Program-made: the position numbers and the translations under genes | Source: Chryseobacterium gleum | GTDB taxonomy: Bacteria > Bacteroidota > Bacteroidia > Flavobacteriales_D > Crocinitomicaceae | Direction: 5' to 3' | DNA: 34,508 nucleotides | NCBI GenBank assembly: GCA_943326315.2 | Contig: CALPSU020000003.1 | Location: forward strand, 1-34,508 | Notes under the pieces: model-generated | What the model was told of the DNA's origin: nothing | Database searches by the model: none | The model's input: the letters and a program-made list of their open reading frames with translations, nothing else | Shown: positions 33,284-34,508 of the stretch, one piece after another | How the letters are laid out: each line of letters begins with the position of its first letter | Numbering within the stretch: position 1 is the first letter of the stretch

Positions 33284-34042
33284 TTAATGATTGGGCGTAT
33301 AATTTCTTTTGTTTTTACGCATTTTAATATTCATAAACTCAATAACTAATGAGAATCCCATGGCGAAGTAAACGTAATTTTTATTAATTTGAATTTCGAA
33401 AGATTCACATACTAAGATTACTCCGATAGCTACTAAAAAAGCAAGTGCAATCATTTTTATCGAAGGTCTTGTGTTAATGAAGTCGCTTACTTGTTTAGCG
33501 AAAATTAGCATAATAATCATGGAAATTATGACTGCTAGATAAATAATAATCATTGGGTCGGCATGTAGTTTTTCTTTAATGTCAGCCGTCAATCCAATAG
33601 CTGTAATGATAGAGTCAAAACTAAAAACAATATCAATCATAATAATTTGAAAGATAACCGCTCTTAAATTGTCTTTTCCTTTTTTTTCTTTTTCAAGATG
33701 GCCTTTCATGTTGTCTATCATTTCTTCTCCACTTTTATAGATTAGAAATAAACCCCCAGCAAATAAAACTAGATTATGACCACTAAAAAACTTCATTTCA
33801 CCGATTGAAAATAACGATGTATTTAGACTCATCATCCACGCTGCAATTGTAAGGAGAAATAATCTCACAATAAGTGCTAAAGCCAAACCTACTCTACGAG
33901 CAGTTCTTTGGTTTTTAACATGTAATTTATCAGTTATAATTGAAATGAAAATAATATTATCTATACCAAGAACAATCTCAAGCGTTGTTAGCATTAATAG
34001 GTATAAGAGTCCGTCAATTGATGTTAATACTGAAAAATCCAT
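33284..34042 (-). CDS. TerC family integral membrane protein (YkoY/Alx-like)
   Basis: About 252 residues from the ATG at 34040-34042 (MDFSVLTSIDGLLYLLM); a longer frame from ATG 34097-34099 adds 19 aromatic-rich residues that do not belong to the family. Seven or so membrane helices are seen. The two internally repeated acidic motifs, EIVLGIDNIIFI near residue 22 and DIVFSFDSIITAIG near 140, are the marks of TerC proteins. Members such as YkoY, MeeF and Alx export manganese or help load metal onto exported enzymes. No yybP-ykoY riboswitch could be seen upstream. It heads the coupled operon and is divergent from purL. Confidence 0.9.
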   Translation of the reverse strand: MDFSVLTSIDGLLYLLMLTTLEIVLGIDNIIFISIITDKLHVKNQRTARRVGLALALIVRLFLLTIAAWMMSLNTSLFSIGEMKFFSGHNLVLFAGGLFLIYKSGEEMIDNMKGHLEKEKKGKDNLRAVIFQIIMIDIVFSFDSIITAIGLTADIKEKLHADPMIIIYLAVIISMIIMLIFAKQVSDFINTRPSIKMIALAFLVAIGVILVCESFEIQINKNYVYFAMGFSLVIEFMNIKMRKNKRNYTPNH

Positions 34043-34156
34043 TTTATTTATTTTTTTAAAAAAAATCACGTAAAAATAGTAAAAAAAACAGATTTTCATT
34101 TAGATTTGGCAACATTGATTTGTATATCTGCATTTTAACTTTGTCAAAATGCTGTT

Positions 34157-34182
34157 AATAACTCCTTTTTATAGGAATTATT
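34157..34182. promoter_or_regulatory. Inverted repeat in the terC-purL divergent region
   Basis: AATAACTCCT (34157-34166) and AGGAATTATT (34173-34182) pair with one mismatch around TTTTAT. It lies 65 bases before the purL ATG and about 115 bases before the terC start, a good place for an operator of either gene. No binding protein is known. Confidence 0.35.
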
Positions 34183-34221
34183 TCGACTATAAAAAGCTGT
34201 AGAACTTAAAAATATTATAAT

Positions 34222-34229
34222 TACTTTTG
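34222..34229 (+). promoter_or_regulatory. -7 promoter-like element for purL
   Basis: TACTTTTG on the plus strand fits TAnnTTTG and lies 18 bases before the purL ATG. The -33 region has CTG rather than TTG about 22 bases upstream, so support is moderate. Confidence 0.4.
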
Positions 34230-34247
34230 TTACACATTATTGATTTT

Positions 34248-34508
34248 ATGGAAAGCACTTTGAACCAAGAAGCAACTTTAGAACAAGCAGTAGAGCTTGG
34301 ATTACGTCCCGATGAATTTGAAATGATTAAAGGGATTTTAGGTCGCACACCTAATTTTACTGAAACGAGTGTTTACTCGGTGATGTGGTCAGAACATTGT
34401 TCATATAAAAATTCAATTTACTGGTTGAAACAATTACCTAAAGAAGGTCCTCATATGTTGGTAAAGGCAGGTGAAGAAAATGCGGGTATGGTTGATATTG
34501 GTGGCGGA
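34248..34508 (+). CDS. purL: Phosphoribosylformylglycinamidine synthase, 5' end only
   Basis: The first 87 codons run off the right edge. The product starts MESTLNQEATLEQAVELGLR and continues with the small-type PurL pattern EFEMIKGILGRTPNFTETSVYSVMWSEHCSYKNS. WSEHCSYK contains the conserved catalytic-domain His, followed by VKAGEENAGMVDIG, close to the usual GPGENAGVVDIG. This is the PurL subunit (FGAM synthase II) that needs separate PurS and PurQ, and makes FGAM from FGAR in purine synthesis. The start codon is well placed after an AT-rich leader. Divergent from terC. Confidence 0.93.
   Translation, partial: MESTLNQEATLEQAVELGLRPDEFEMIKGILGRTPNFTETSVYSVMWSEHCSYKNSIYWLKQLPKEGPHMLVKAGEENAGMVDIGGG

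Noticed and set aside
34043-34099. N-terminal extension of the TerC protein (ATG at 34097-34099)
   Set aside because: The extra 19 residues (FFYYFYVIFFKK-type) are not part of the family, and the ATG at 34040-34042 begins the known start.
34043-34247. Possible yybP-ykoY manganese riboswitch before the TerC gene
   Set aside because: I could not find the paired loops and conserved purine-rich segments of that element; the region is AT-rich with only a simple inverted repeat.
1-34508. Mobile element, prophage, CRISPR or defence island
   Set aside because: No transposase, integrase, phage structural gene, Cas gene, regular repeat-spacer array or tRNA-flanked insertion was seen; gene content and composition look uniform.

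Overview
The window looks like an ordinary chromosomal segment of an AT-rich Bacteroidota genome, most likely order Flavobacteriales. Four things point there: a fused LpxC-FabZ protein inside an lpxD-lpxCfabZ-lpxA cluster; families largely confined to the phylum (BatA-type membrane protein, DUF6702 protein beside an M1 peptidase, OMP_b-brl_3 receptor, OmpA proteins); promoter-like sites of the TTG / TAnnTTTG type; and few clear Shine-Dalgarno sites. I see no rRNA, tRNA, CRISPR array, insertion sequence, phage gene or integrase. No gap between genes exceeds 300 bases.

Layout. Positions 1-4383 (minus) are an operon: BatA-like protein, dihydroorotase-like protein, small methyltransferase and an edge-truncated PyrR-like phosphoribosyltransferase. 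Positions 4500-9128 (minus) are a second run: DUF6702 protein, secreted M1 peptidase, nitroreductase, outer-membrane protein and DUF985 cupin. Positions 9225-13021 hold proC (+), nth (-), an orphan 78-residue gene (+) and a large OmpA protein with an internal duplication (-). Positions 13175-16273 (+) pair a MarR regulator with a TonB-dependent outer-membrane barrel. Positions 16278-18904 contain a possible 46-residue ORF, a conserved unknown protein, a tRNA-dihydrouridine synthase and fabG. Positions 18998-22973 hold a dicarboxylate symporter and a two-gene O-acylation module (MBOAT plus AlgJ/AlgX-like). Positions 23184-31440 (minus) form a long run: membrane-anchored unknown protein, lpxD, lpxC-fabZ, lpxA, an Rrf2 regulator, rlmD and a NatA/NatB-type ABC exporter. 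Positions 31600-34042 (minus) hold trxA and a tightly coupled TerC - unknown - DUF493 - membrane protein operon. The right edge starts purL (+).

Most genes are housekeeping or envelope functions: lipid A synthesis, fatty-acid synthesis, outer-membrane proteins, surface acylation, nucleotide synthesis, DNA repair and RNA modification. The observations most worth a second look are these: a candidate short RNA on the minus strand near 23004-23069, with a well-formed promoter and a hairpin end; loss of the iron-sulfur cysteines in both endonuclease III and RlmD; loss of the His-x-His metal motif in the dihydroorotase; a tandem 153-residue OmpA duplication whose gene ends inside a perfect 16-bp inverted repeat; an inverted repeat between marR and its barrel gene; and a translationally coupled TerC operon of unknown role. 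Assignments rest on reading the sequence and remembered family features. No database search was run.
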